Source: Ruegeria meonggei (lineage in GTDB: Bacteria; Pseudomonadota; Alphaproteobacteria; Rhodobacterales; Rhodobacteraceae). Taken from it: DNA of 64,000 nt. The position numbers and the translations under genes were made by a program. The stretch lies in NCBI RefSeq assembly GCF_900172215.1, contig NZ_FWFP01000002.1:1-64000 (forward strand). The letters run 5' to 3'. This document shows, piece by piece, positions 56,779 to 64,000 of the stretch. The notes beneath the pieces are model-generated. The model was not told where the DNA came from, searched no databases, and saw nothing but the letters and a program-made list of their open reading frames with translations. Every line of letters starts with the position of its first letter. Position 1 is the first letter of the stretch.

Positions 56779-57786
56779 ATGACAGCTCCTCTCATCGACC
56801 CGTTCGCACGTTCCATCACCTATCTCCGCGTCTCCGTCACGGACCGCTGCGATTTCCGCTGTGTCTACTGCATGTCCGAGGACATGAAGTTTCTGCCCAA
56901 GAAAGACCTGCTGACGTTGGAGGAGTTGGACCGCATGTGCACCGCCTTCGTGCATATGGGCGTGGAAAAGCTGCGCATCACCGGGGGCGAACCTCTGGTG
57001 CGTCGCAATATCATGTCTTTTTTCAACGCGATGACCCGGCACCTGGACAGCGGCGCCTTGAAGGAACTCACGCTGACAACCAACGGCTCGCAACTGCACC
57101 GCTTTGCGGACGATCTCTATGCGGCGGGCGTGCGCCGGGTGAATGTATCACTGGACACGCTGGATGAGGACAAGTTCAGCCAAATCACCCGCTGGGGCCG
57201 TCTGAAACAAGTGCTCAACGGCATTGACGCCGCACAAAAAGCCGGTCTGCGGGTCAAGATCAACGCCGTAGCGCTGAAAGACTTCAACGAACCGGAACTG
57301 CCTCAAATCACTCAATGGTGTGCCGAACGTGATATGGACCTGACCTGGATCGAGGTTATGCCCATGGGCGACATCGGCAACGAAGATCGGTTGGATCAGT
57401 ACTGGTCGCTCAAGGACGTGCGCAAAGAATACGAAAACCACTACACCGTGACCGATCTGGCCGAACGCACCGGCGGTCCGGCCCGCTATGTGCGGCTTGA
57501 GGAAACCAACCAAAAGATCGGCTTCATTACACCGCTGTCACATAACTTCTGTGAAAGCTGCAATCGCGTGCGTCTGACCTGCACCGGTGAGCTGTATATG
57601 TGCCTCGGACAAGAGGACATGGCCGACCTGCGCGGCGCGCTGCGCGATCACCCCGATACCGAGCAACCGCTCGAAGATGCCATCCGCGCCGCGATCAACC
57701 TGAAACCCAAAGGGCATGATTTCGATTACTCGCGCCAATCGGTAGACGGCAAGATGAGCCGCCACATGAGCCATACAGGCGGCTGA
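56779..57786 (+). CDS. moaA: GTP 3',8-cyclase
   Basis: Radical SAM enzyme that starts molybdenum-cofactor synthesis with MoaC. The 335-aa product has the SAM-cluster motif CDFRCVYC, the [10 protein letters not shown] segment, the second [4Fe-4S] cluster in [18 protein letters not shown] and the C-terminal double Gly (SHTGG). No other moa genes are nearby. waaA starts one base after the stop. Confidence 0.97.
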   Translation: MTAPLIDPFARSITYLRVSVTDRCDFRCVYCMSEDMKFLPKKDLLTLEELDRMCTAFVHMGVEKLRITGGEPLVRRNIMSFFNAMTRHLDSGALKELTLTTNGSQLHRFADDLYAAGVRRVNVSLDTLDEDKFSQITRWGRLKQVLNGIDAAQKAGLRVKINAVALKDFNEPELPQITQWCAERDMDLTWIEVMPMGDIGNEDRLDQYWSLKDVRKEYENHYTVTDLAERTGGPARYVRLEETNQKIGFITPLSHNFCESCNRVRLTCTGELYMCLGQEDMADLRGALRDHPDTEQPLEDAIRAAINLKPKGHDFDYSRQSVDGKMSRHMSHTGG

Positions 57787-57787
57787 C

Positions 57788-59110
57788 ATGCCCCAGCGCG
57801 CTGGCCGGCCAACCCTGCTGTACCATCTGTATTGCGGCCTGACATCTGTGGCTGAGCCACTGGCCTGGCGTACGGTCCGAAACAAGCTGCAGGCCGCAGG
57901 CGTTCCCGAGACACGGCAACAAGAACGGCTGGGTCATGCCAGCGAGCCGCGCCCTCGGGGCCAGTTAATCTGGTTTCACGCCGCCAGCGTGGGCGAGACC
58001 CTATCTGTCATCAGCCTGATAAAGCGTCTGGGTCAGCGCCTGCCACAGGCAGAGTTCCTGATCACCTCCGGCACCCCTACGTCCGCTGCGTTGATCGAAA
58101 AACGCATGCCGCCCCGCACCCGGCATCAATATCCCCCCCTGGATACGGCTGGCCCGGTACAGCGTTTTCTGGACCATTGGCGCCCAGATGCAGGTATCTT
58201 CGTCGAAAGCGAAATCTGGCCCCGCCTGATCGTCGAAAGTGGCTCGCGAGGTATCCCGCTGGCGCTCCTCAATGCCCGACTATCTGACAAATCCGTCGCA
58301 GGCTGGAAAAAGCGCCCCCAAACAGCGCGGTTCATTTTGGATCGGTTTCGTCTGTTCCTGACCCAGAATGACAAAACGGCTGAGAACCTGATCGACATGG
58401 GCGCCCCTGCTGACCGCGTGTATCCCGGCACAAACCTCAAAGCCATGTCCGACCCGCTGCCGGTGGACCAAACCGCCCTGTCAGACATCCGCGCGCAGAT
58501 CGCAGATCGTCCGATCTGGATCGCCAGCTCCACCCACGCAGGCGAAGAAGAAACCGTTCTGGCCGCCCAGGCCCAGCTTTTGAAACGCTGGCCCAACCTG
58601 CTGCTGCTGCTGATCCCGCGCCACCCCGAACGCCGGGGCGAGGTCGCCGCGCTGGTAGACAAGGCCGGGCAAACCGCTGTTTTCCGCTCTGCCGACGCGA
58701 CCATCACAGCCGAAATACAAATCTACGTGGCCGATACGCTGGGCGAGACCGGGACCTGGTACGCGCTCTGCCCTATCGTGTTTTTGGGCGGCTCACTTAA
58801 GGACATCGGCGGCCACAACCCCTTTGAGCCCGCACAGGCAGGTGCTGCCGTGATCACCGGCCCAGGTTACTTCAACTTTGCGGAAACATTTGCCCCGCTG
58901 ATCGAATGCGGCGGCGCAATTGAGGTCGCATCCACACCGGACCTGACCAATACAGTCACCTCCTGGCTGTCTGACCCCACCGCATTGGACGCCGCCCGCT
59001 CAGCGGCCAAATCCTGCGTGAACACCCAAAAAACGGCACTGGATGCGGTTGTCGAAACGCTGTGCACCCAACTCAGCCTACAGGACGCGGATCCAGCTTC
59101 ATCTGGCTAA
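57788..59110 (+). CDS. waaA: 3-deoxy-D-manno-octulosonic acid (Kdo) transferase
   Basis: Adds Kdo to lipid A precursors. The 440-aa product has WFHAASVGETLSVISLIKRL, the acidic motif FVESEIWPRLI and the C-terminal GGSLKDIGGHNPFEPAQAG, all typical of WaaA/KdtA. The N terminus lacks a strong hydrophobic anchor but has an amphipathic lead. It is coupled to moaA with a one-base gap, an unusual functional pairing. Confidence 0.95.
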   Translation: MPQRAGRPTLLYHLYCGLTSVAEPLAWRTVRNKLQAAGVPETRQQERLGHASEPRPRGQLIWFHAASVGETLSVISLIKRLGQRLPQAEFLITSGTPTSAALIEKRMPPRTRHQYPPLDTAGPVQRFLDHWRPDAGIFVESEIWPRLIVESGSRGIPLALLNARLSDKSVAGWKKRPQTARFILDRFRLFLTQNDKTAENLIDMGAPADRVYPGTNLKAMSDPLPVDQTALSDIRAQIADRPIWIASSTHAGEEETVLAAQAQLLKRWPNLLLLLIPRHPERRGEVAALVDKAGQTAVFRSADATITAEIQIYVADTLGETGTWYALCPIVFLGGSLKDIGGHNPFEPAQAGAAVITGPGYFNFAETFAPLIECGGAIEVASTPDLTNTVTSWLSDPTALDAARSAAKSCVNTQKTALDAVVETLCTQLSLQDADPASSG

Positions 59111-59146
59111 AAGTATCCCGGGGGTGCGGGGGCAGAGCCCCCGCGA
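59111..59146. repeat. GC-rich REP-like hairpin between convergent genes
   Basis: Perfect eight-base stem GCGGGGGC / GCCCCCGC with loop AGA (59126-59144), next to CCCGGGGG. Read on the minus strand the stem is followed by ACCCCCGGGATACTTTT, giving a weak T run for the M20 gene transcript. I recall similar elements between convergent genes in other roseobacters. It probably acts as a bidirectional terminator. Confidence 0.6.
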
Positions 59147-59152
59147 GGCCCA

Positions 59153-60316
59153 TCAAGCTGCCGGCATCCGCTGTTCAACGATCCCGGCCCACCAGCTGCA
59201 CCCGGCCGGAATGGCCTCATCGTTGAAATTGTACTCGGGATGATGCACCGCCGCGGTATCGCCATTGCCCACAAGGATGTAAGCACCCGGTCTCTCCTCA
59301 AGCATAAAGGCAAAATCCTCGCCCCCCATGATCAAGGGGGCTTCGTCGCACGCTCCGGACACCGACCGCGCAACATCTGCCGCAAAATCGGTCTGCACAT
59401 CGCTGTTCACCATTACCGGATAGCCCCGATAATAAGTCACATCGACAGCCCCACCAAAGGTCGCGGCAACACCGTTGCAGATTTCCCCGATCCGCGTTTC
59501 GGCCAGATTGCGCATCTCCTTGCTCATCGTGCGCACAGTACCTTTGAGCTTGACCGACTGCGGGATCACGTTGAACGCAGTGGATGAGGTTTCAAACGAC
59601 GTGACCGAAACCACCACCTTATCAACCGGGTCAGCATTGCGCGCGGCGATGGTCTGCAACGCCATGACCGCCTGCGCTGCCATGACGGTGGTATCAACTG
59701 TTTCATGCGGCTTGGCCGCGTGACCGCCCTTGCCTTCAAACGTGATGTCAAACTGGTCCGTGGCGGCAAAAAACGCACCCGGACGAATGGCGAAACTGCC
59801 CACCGGGCAGCCAGGCCAGTTGTGCATTCCGTAGACTTCCTGAATGCCCCACCGATCCATCATGCCGTCTTCGCACATCTCACGACCACCGCCGCCGCCT
59901 TCTTCGGCGGGCTGGAAGATCACCACAACTGTTCCGTCAAAGTTACGGGTCTCTGAGAGGTATTTGGTCGCCCCCAGCAACATCGCGGTGTGCCCGTCAT
60001 GACCACAGGCATGCATCGCCCCATCCGTTTTTGAGGCATAGTCCAAACCCGTCGCTTCGTGAATCGGAAGCGCGTCCATATCCGCCCGCAAGCCGATCAC
60101 CTTGCCGCCGGTATCAACCTTGCCTTTGATAACGCCCACAACTCCGGTGCGGCCAATCCCGGTCACCACCTCATCACAGCCAAATTCCTTCAACTTATCA
60201 GCGACCAGAGCACTTGTGCGATGTGTCTCAAACAGAATCTCAGGGTTTTCGTGAATATCGCGCCGCCATTGAGTGATTTCGCCCTGCAACTCTGCGAAGC
60301 GGTTCTTGATCGGCAT
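59153..60316 (-). CDS. M20-family amidohydrolase (hippurate/indole-acetyl-amino-acid hydrolase type)
   Basis: The 387-aa metal-dependent hydrolase has RADMDALPIHEATGLDYAS, the metal motif HACGHDGHTAML, FQPAEEGGGGGREM and a C-terminal MGGEDFAFML. This is the M20D subfamily, which cleaves N-acyl amino acids such as hippurate. The substrate is not fixed by sequence. The MFS transporter gene lies upstream on the same strand. Confidence 0.92.
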   Translation of the reverse strand: MPIKNRFAELQGEITQWRRDIHENPEILFETHRTSALVADKLKEFGCDEVVTGIGRTGVVGVIKGKVDTGGKVIGLRADMDALPIHEATGLDYASKTDGAMHACGHDGHTAMLLGATKYLSETRNFDGTVVVIFQPAEEGGGGGREMCEDGMMDRWGIQEVYGMHNWPGCPVGSFAIRPGAFFAATDQFDITFEGKGGHAAKPHETVDTTVMAAQAVMALQTIAARNADPVDKVVVSVTSFETSSTAFNVIPQSVKLKGTVRTMSKEMRNLAETRIGEICNGVAATFGGAVDVTYYRGYPVMVNSDVQTDFAADVARSVSGACDEAPLIMGGEDFAFMLEERPGAYILVGNGDTAAVHHPEYNFNDEAIPAGCSWWAGIVEQRMPAA

Positions 60317-60364
60317 GGTCTTCTCCCAGTTTTATATGTGCTCTGCATTCAGGCCGTCACATGT

Positions 60365-61507
60365 TCAGTCAGTGTGCACGGGCCGCAGCGCACCGGACAA
60401 TAGAATGATCAGGATGGCCAACGGCAACAATGCCATGAATGCCAGCCGTAATGTAAGCATTTCAGCCAGAAACCCAATAAGCGGCGGGCCAATCAACAAA
60501 CCGCCATAGCCCAGCGTTGCCACGCTGGCGATGGCTTGCCCGGGCGGCACATGCGGATCGTTGGCAGCCCGACTAAAGGCCAAAGGCATGATTACGGCAT
60601 AGCCAACGCCCATCAACGCAAAACCAGCCAGCGCCAAACCTGCTGCATCTGTGGATACAACACCGAACACGCCCAACGCCGCACACACCCCCCCAAATCG
60701 GGCCGTTGAGACCGGACCGAACCGGGCAATCACAAAGCCTCCGGCCAGCCTGAAGGTGACCATTGTCACCGAGAACACCGCGTATCCAAGGGCAGCAACG
60801 CTTTCGGTCGCGCCTGTTACATCCCTGAGGAAAATGGCGCTCCAATCCGCCACCGCCCCTTCGCCCAGCGCCCCGCACAATGCTGCGAACCCCACCAGGA
60901 TCAGCGCCCCAGAGGGCAGAGCAAAAACCGCGCCGCCAGACGAAGCCGCGCGGCGCGATGTCCAGCGCACCCAGGACAAGGCCAACGCGAGCGCCACCAC
61001 GACCCCTCCGGTCAATAGGAAATGCTGCATCACCGTCAGACCCATCTGCACCGCGCCATACCCGCTAAGCGCGCCCAACCCTGCGCCCAGGCTCCACATC
61101 GCGTGGAATGAGGACATTACGGGTTTGTCGTAGGTCTGCTCGACCTCGGCAGCCCAGGCGTTCATGGCCACATCCATTGACCCGTGGAACGCCCCGAATA
61201 CAAACAGAAACCCAGCCAGCGCCCAGAACCCGTCTGCAACGGCCAGCAGGATCAGGGAGAGTGTGTAAAGAACCGCTATGATCCGTGTGATCCTCACCGC
61301 CCCGAACCGGTCAGTCAGCCGCCCTGTTACCGGAAAGGAACACACCGCCCCGGCAGCCATGAACAGCAGGCCAAAACCAAGGGCTTCGTGCGTCAGGTCC
61401 AACCGATCGCGCACAGCCGGAATACGAGACGCCCAGATGCCAAACAGCGCGCCGTTCAGGATGAACATGGCAGCAACGGCCCGCCACGCGGCCACGATTC
61501 CGATCAC
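60365..61507 (-). CDS. MFS transporter
   Basis: The 380-aa membrane protein has about 12 hydrophobic helices and the MFS loop motif GRLTDRFGAVRITR after helix 2. It opens GIVAAWRAVAAMFILNGALF, then GIWASRIPAVRDRL. The sequence is of the FucP/YbjJ-like efflux or uptake type with unknown substrate. It is 48 bases upstream of the M20 gene and may be co-transcribed with it. Confidence 0.9.
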   Translation of the reverse strand: MIGIVAAWRAVAAMFILNGALFGIWASRIPAVRDRLDLTHEALGFGLLFMAAGAVCSFPVTGRLTDRFGAVRITRIIAVLYTLSLILLAVADGFWALAGFLFVFGAFHGSMDVAMNAWAAEVEQTYDKPVMSSFHAMWSLGAGLGALSGYGAVQMGLTVMQHFLLTGGVVVALALALSWVRWTSRRAASSGGAVFALPSGALILVGFAALCGALGEGAVADWSAIFLRDVTGATESVAALGYAVFSVTMVTFRLAGGFVIARFGPVSTARFGGVCAALGVFGVVSTDAAGLALAGFALMGVGYAVIMPLAFSRAANDPHVPPGQAIASVATLGYGGLLIGPPLIGFLAEMLTLRLAFMALLPLAILIILLSGALRPVHTD

Positions 61508-61576
61508 TGGAAGCCCTTCACAAAATGCGTCAAACCAGTCCGTTCTACAGGGTAAGGATGGTTTGGCAACTGCGGT

Positions 61577-62854
61577 TTATTCCAACCGTTTGCGGATTTG
61601 GCGGATCGCGATCCACACCATTAGCACCACCGGAATTGTCACCGCAGCCGTCAGCATCCCTTTGCTGATCCCCGCCTTGGTCAGCGGATACAGCAGATAG
61701 CTGACCAATGAGACGGCATAGTAACTGATGGCAACCACCGACAACCCCTCGACCGTGTGCTGCAGGCGCAGGGCCATATCGGCGCGGCGGTCCATGCTTT
61801 CCAACAGCGCCTGATTTTGCGCGCTGCGTTCAACATCCACCCGAGTCCTTAGCAACTCACCCGCCCGGATGGCCCGGTCCGACAAGGCTTGCAGACGATA
61901 TTCAGTGGACTTCACGGTGCGGATCGCCGGGTCATAGCGGCGCATCATGAAATCGGCAAAGCTTTGGCGCCCCTCAAATCTCTCTTCGCGCAAAACTTCG
62001 ATCCGCTGGTTCACTATAGCTTCATAAGCGCCCGTTGCCCCAAAGCGAAACGAACACCGGGCCGAGAGCGTCTCAAGTTCAGTCGAGATAGACAACAGAT
62101 CAGGCAGCAAAGCGTCAGGATTGGCTGCATTATCGGTCATCTGCCCCATCAATTCGGTCAGCTTGCCGTCCAACTCTCCGATACGCGGGGTCAGCTGTTT
62201 AACGCGAGCAAAGCCCAGCATGGACATTGCTTTGTAGGTCTCAATCTCACACAGACGCTGAATGATCCGCCCTATCCTGCGTTGCCCGGTGCCTTTTGCC
62301 ACGAACATCGCAAACCGCATATGCCCAGCCGGATCAATGCGGAAATCGCTGGCACATACGGCGGCGTCGTCCAGCACCCGGGCCACGGCAAGGCTTTCGG
62401 GCTCAAACCAGTTGGCCAGAGAGGATTTGACCGTATCGTCTTGCCCGCGCGTGACCACGCGCATCATCACAGAGGTCACCCGTTGACCCGGGCTTGCCAT
62501 CAGCCAGTCCGGCGGGAAGACTTCAAAATCGGCCGGGTTGAAGGGCCGGTCACTGACGTTCGGTGTAATTGCGGTATAGGTCACAAACTCGGTATGTTGC
62601 TCCCATTTCAGCCAATGGCGCCCGATCTGCCCGGCATAATGGGTTGCCTGAGGCTGCGGGTGCTGTGCCCCGTGCCGGTCCAGCAGGTCGATCAGATGGG
62701 CCAGATCCTCATCCCGATCCCGCGCCACGGCGGCAACCGGTTTCTTGATCGCCAGAAAGACCACGGTGCAAGGCGTCGACGCCACAGGGAACGGCCGCGC
62801 GTGCAACTCATTGGCCAGTGCGTAGCGCAGCGGGTGATCATCAATTGGGGTCAT
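61577..62854 (-). CDS. DUF3422 membrane protein
   Basis: The 425-aa protein starts PLRYALANELHARPFPV, characteristic of DUF3422. A long soluble region is followed by two C-terminal transmembrane helices (EGLSVVAISYYAVSLVSYLL; GMLTAAVTIPVVLMVWIAI) and a basic tail. The charged helical segment before them (ERSAQNQALLESMDRRADMA) may form a coiled coil. The function is unknown; the topology recalls CorA-like or membrane-anchored adaptor proteins. Confidence 0.88.
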   Translation of the reverse strand: MTPIDDHPLRYALANELHARPFPVASTPCTVVFLAIKKPVAAVARDRDEDLAHLIDLLDRHGAQHPQPQATHYAGQIGRHWLKWEQHTEFVTYTAITPNVSDRPFNPADFEVFPPDWLMASPGQRVTSVMMRVVTRGQDDTVKSSLANWFEPESLAVARVLDDAAVCASDFRIDPAGHMRFAMFVAKGTGQRRIGRIIQRLCEIETYKAMSMLGFARVKQLTPRIGELDGKLTELMGQMTDNAANPDALLPDLLSISTELETLSARCSFRFGATGAYEAIVNQRIEVLREERFEGRQSFADFMMRRYDPAIRTVKSTEYRLQALSDRAIRAGELLRTRVDVERSAQNQALLESMDRRADMALRLQHTVEGLSVVAISYYAVSLVSYLLYPLTKAGISKGMLTAAVTIPVVLMVWIAIRQIRKRLE

Positions 62855-62962
62855 TCAAGGGCTCCGGTTCGTTCCGGGCACTATACGACACCTCGCCGCT
62901 ACATCAATTCTCTTTTTATTTCATATACTTACAAGGATACAACGGTATACAAATCCGCTATC

Positions 62963-63319
62963 TCATTGATTTGGCTGCCACAGCTCGATCGGATTGCCCT
63001 CGGGGTCATGAATGCGGGCGAATTTGCCGACCTCACTATCCCACTCGGCCCGGGTTTCGACAGATATCCCCGCGGCTTTCAGCTGGGCGATCATGACCGT
63101 CAGGTCGTCTACCCTGAAATTGATCATCCACTGCTGCTCGGACCGCCCGAAATACTCGGTGTCCTGCGCAAAGGGAGCAAAGACCGTGTATCCTTCGCGT
63201 TGTTTCCAGGGCGCCGGGTCATAGTAATTAACACCCAGGTGTTCTTCGTACCAAGCGCTCAGCGCCTTTGGATCGTGGGCGCGAAAGAACACGCCACCTA
63301 TGCCGTTGACCTTTTCCAT
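62963..63319 (-). CDS. VOC (glyoxalase/bleomycin resistance) family protein
   Basis: The 118-aa single VOC module has VFFRAHDPKALSAWYEEHLG at the N terminus and EFARIHDPEGNPIELWQP-like closing residues (KFARIHDPEGNPIELW). His, Glu and another His/Glu at standard spots could bind metal. The substrate is unknown. GGAGGTGCC precedes ATG 63319. It lies downstream of the pntB terminator. Confidence 0.9.
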   Translation of the reverse strand: MEKVNGIGGVFFRAHDPKALSAWYEEHLGVNYYDPAPWKQREGYTVFAPFAQDTEYFGRSEQQWMINFRVDDLTVMIAQLKAAGISVETRAEWDSEVGKFARIHDPEGNPIELWQPNQ

Positions 63320-63354
63320 GAGGCACCTCCTGCACCGCAGACTACACCAAAATG

Positions 63355-63379
63355 AAAAAAGGCGCCCGGTCGGGGCGCC
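63355..63379 (-). terminator. Rho-independent terminator after pntB
   Basis: Minus strand: GGCGCCC-CGACC-GGGCGCC stem-loop followed by TTTTTT (63355-63360), 25 bases after the pntB stop. The seven-base GC stem and T run are canonical. The plus strand also ends in a T-rich run and could terminate in the other direction. Confidence 0.9.
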
Positions 63380-63404
63380 TTTGTCTTTTCTAAGCCTGCG
63401 GAAA

Positions 63405-64000
63405 TCAGTCGATCATCGGCAGCAGCTTGTCCAACGACTGTTTGGCGTCGCCATAGAACATGCGGGTGTTTTCCTTGAAGAACAGCGGGTTTTCGATGCC
63501 CGAATAGCCGGTGCCCTGACCACGCTTGGATACAAACACCTGCTTGGCCTTCCAGCATTCCAGAACCGGCATGCCGGCGATAGGGCTGTTGGGATCTTCC
63601 TGCGCCGCAGGGTTCACGATGTCGTTGGAGCCGATCACGATGGCCACATCCGTATCCGGGAAGTCGTCGTTGATCTCATCCATTTCCAGAACGATGTCAT
63701 AGGGCACTTTGGCTTCCGCCAGCAGCACGTTCATGTGCCCCGGCAGACGACCGGCAACGGGGTGGATCGCAAAGCGTACGTTCTTGCCCTGCGCGCGCAG
63801 CTTGCGCACCAGTTCGGAAACCGATTGCTGCGCCTGCGCCACCGCCATGCCATAGCCCGGAATGATGACCACGCTGTCTGCGTCGTTCAGGGCTGCGGCA
63901 ACGCCTTCAGCTTCGATGGCAATCTGCTCGCCTTCAACGGCCATCTGCTCACCTTGCGGGCCGCCAAAGCCACCCAGGATCACGCTGACAAAATGGCGGT
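63405..64000 (-). CDS. pntB: NAD(P) transhydrogenase beta subunit, C-terminal part (cut by the window)
   Basis: The last 198 or so codons of PntB. The NADP(H)-binding domain III is visible: [77 protein letters not shown] and [16 protein letters not shown]. The proton-translocating enzyme makes NADPH from NADH. The frame continues past base 64000, so the 5' end is outside. A terminator follows. Confidence 0.95.
   Translation of the reverse strand, partial: RHFVSVILGGFGGPQGEQMAVEGEQIAIEAEGVAAALNDADSVVIIPGYGMAVAQAQQSVSELVRKLRAQGKNVRFAIHPVAGRLPGHMNVLLAEAKVPYDIVLEMDEINDDFPDTDVAIVIGSNDIVNPAAQEDPNSPIAGMPVLECWKAKQVFVSKRGQGTGYSGIENPLFFKENTRMFYGDAKQSLDKLLPMID

Noticed and set aside
61889..63355. Plus-strand open frame (488 codons) opposite DUF3422 and VOC genes
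   Set aside because: Covers two supported minus-strand genes; the product has no recognisable feature.
1..64000. CRISPR arrays, prophage, insertion sequences, transposases, defence systems
   Set aside because: No spaced direct repeats, integrase, transposase, phage structural or recognisable defence genes were seen; the only sizeable repeat is the coding one at 1021-1424.

Overview
The window looks like a chromosomal segment of a marine alphaproteobacterium in the Rhodobacterales (Roseobacter group, perhaps near Ruegeria, Phaeobacter or Shimia; the genus is not settled). Support comes from the moderately high G+C, a complete nuo cluster punctuated by Rhodobacterales-type small genes (DUF5333, DUF5337, MAPEG), an extended NuoE with a C-terminal helix-hairpin-helix-like domain, the DUF3572-pleD pair and a leucine-catabolic (liu) cluster. 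I see no prophage, insertion sequence, CRISPR array or rRNA operon, and no gene-free stretch longer than about 300 bases.

Layout. 154-243: tRNA-Ser. 446-6315: SPOR lipoprotein, D-Ala-D-Ala carboxypeptidase, tmk, holB, TatD and a PhnP-like hydrolase in one tightly packed run. 6379-8081: AEC transporter and a CbiX-like protein. 8124-9730: an H-NOX homologue with a partner diguanylate cyclase. 9852-12224: non-pyrrolysine MttB-family methyltransferase and a HAD phosphatase. 12250-14022: DUF3572 divergent from a PleD-like cyclase. 14019-15923: EF-hand protein, ECF sigma factor, membrane anti-sigma candidate and metal-sensor-like protein. 16148-17273: DUF983 and NUDIX. 17284-20488: RNase J, coaX, birA. 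20543-38729: all 14 nuo genes on the minus strand, interleaved with about ten small extra genes. 38916-48880: leucine/isovalerate degradation on the minus strand, interrupted by ompW on the plus strand. 48969-51722: EF-hand protein, DegT-type aminotransferase, phosphoglycolate phosphatase. 51856-56272: glmU, glmS, a PPOX-family protein and an AlkD-like protein. 56260-59110: lipoprotein, moaA, waaA. 59153-64000: M20 hydrolase, MFS transporter, DUF3422 protein, VOC protein and the 3' part of pntB.

How it fits together. Respiration dominates: complex I with its accessory genes, and transhydrogenase at the right edge. The liu operon converts leucine-derived isovaleryl-CoA to acetyl-CoA and acetoacetate. 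Cell-envelope supply is served by the carboxypeptidase, GlmU/GlmS, WaaA and OmpW. Two diguanylate cyclases lie within 6 kb of each other, one with a product-inhibition motif and one without.

Most unusual points: (1) an H-NOX homologue that appears to lack both the proximal haem histidine and the YxSxR motif, yet keeps its cyclase partner; (2) orphan small or secreted genes inserted inside the nuo and liu operons, several with exact 4-base start/stop overlaps, including two membrane miniproteins (57 and 44 aa) between nuoC and nuoD; (3) an in-frame join of a ribbon-helix-helix-like segment to a secreted EF-hand protein, with a strong internal ribosome-binding site and TTG start.
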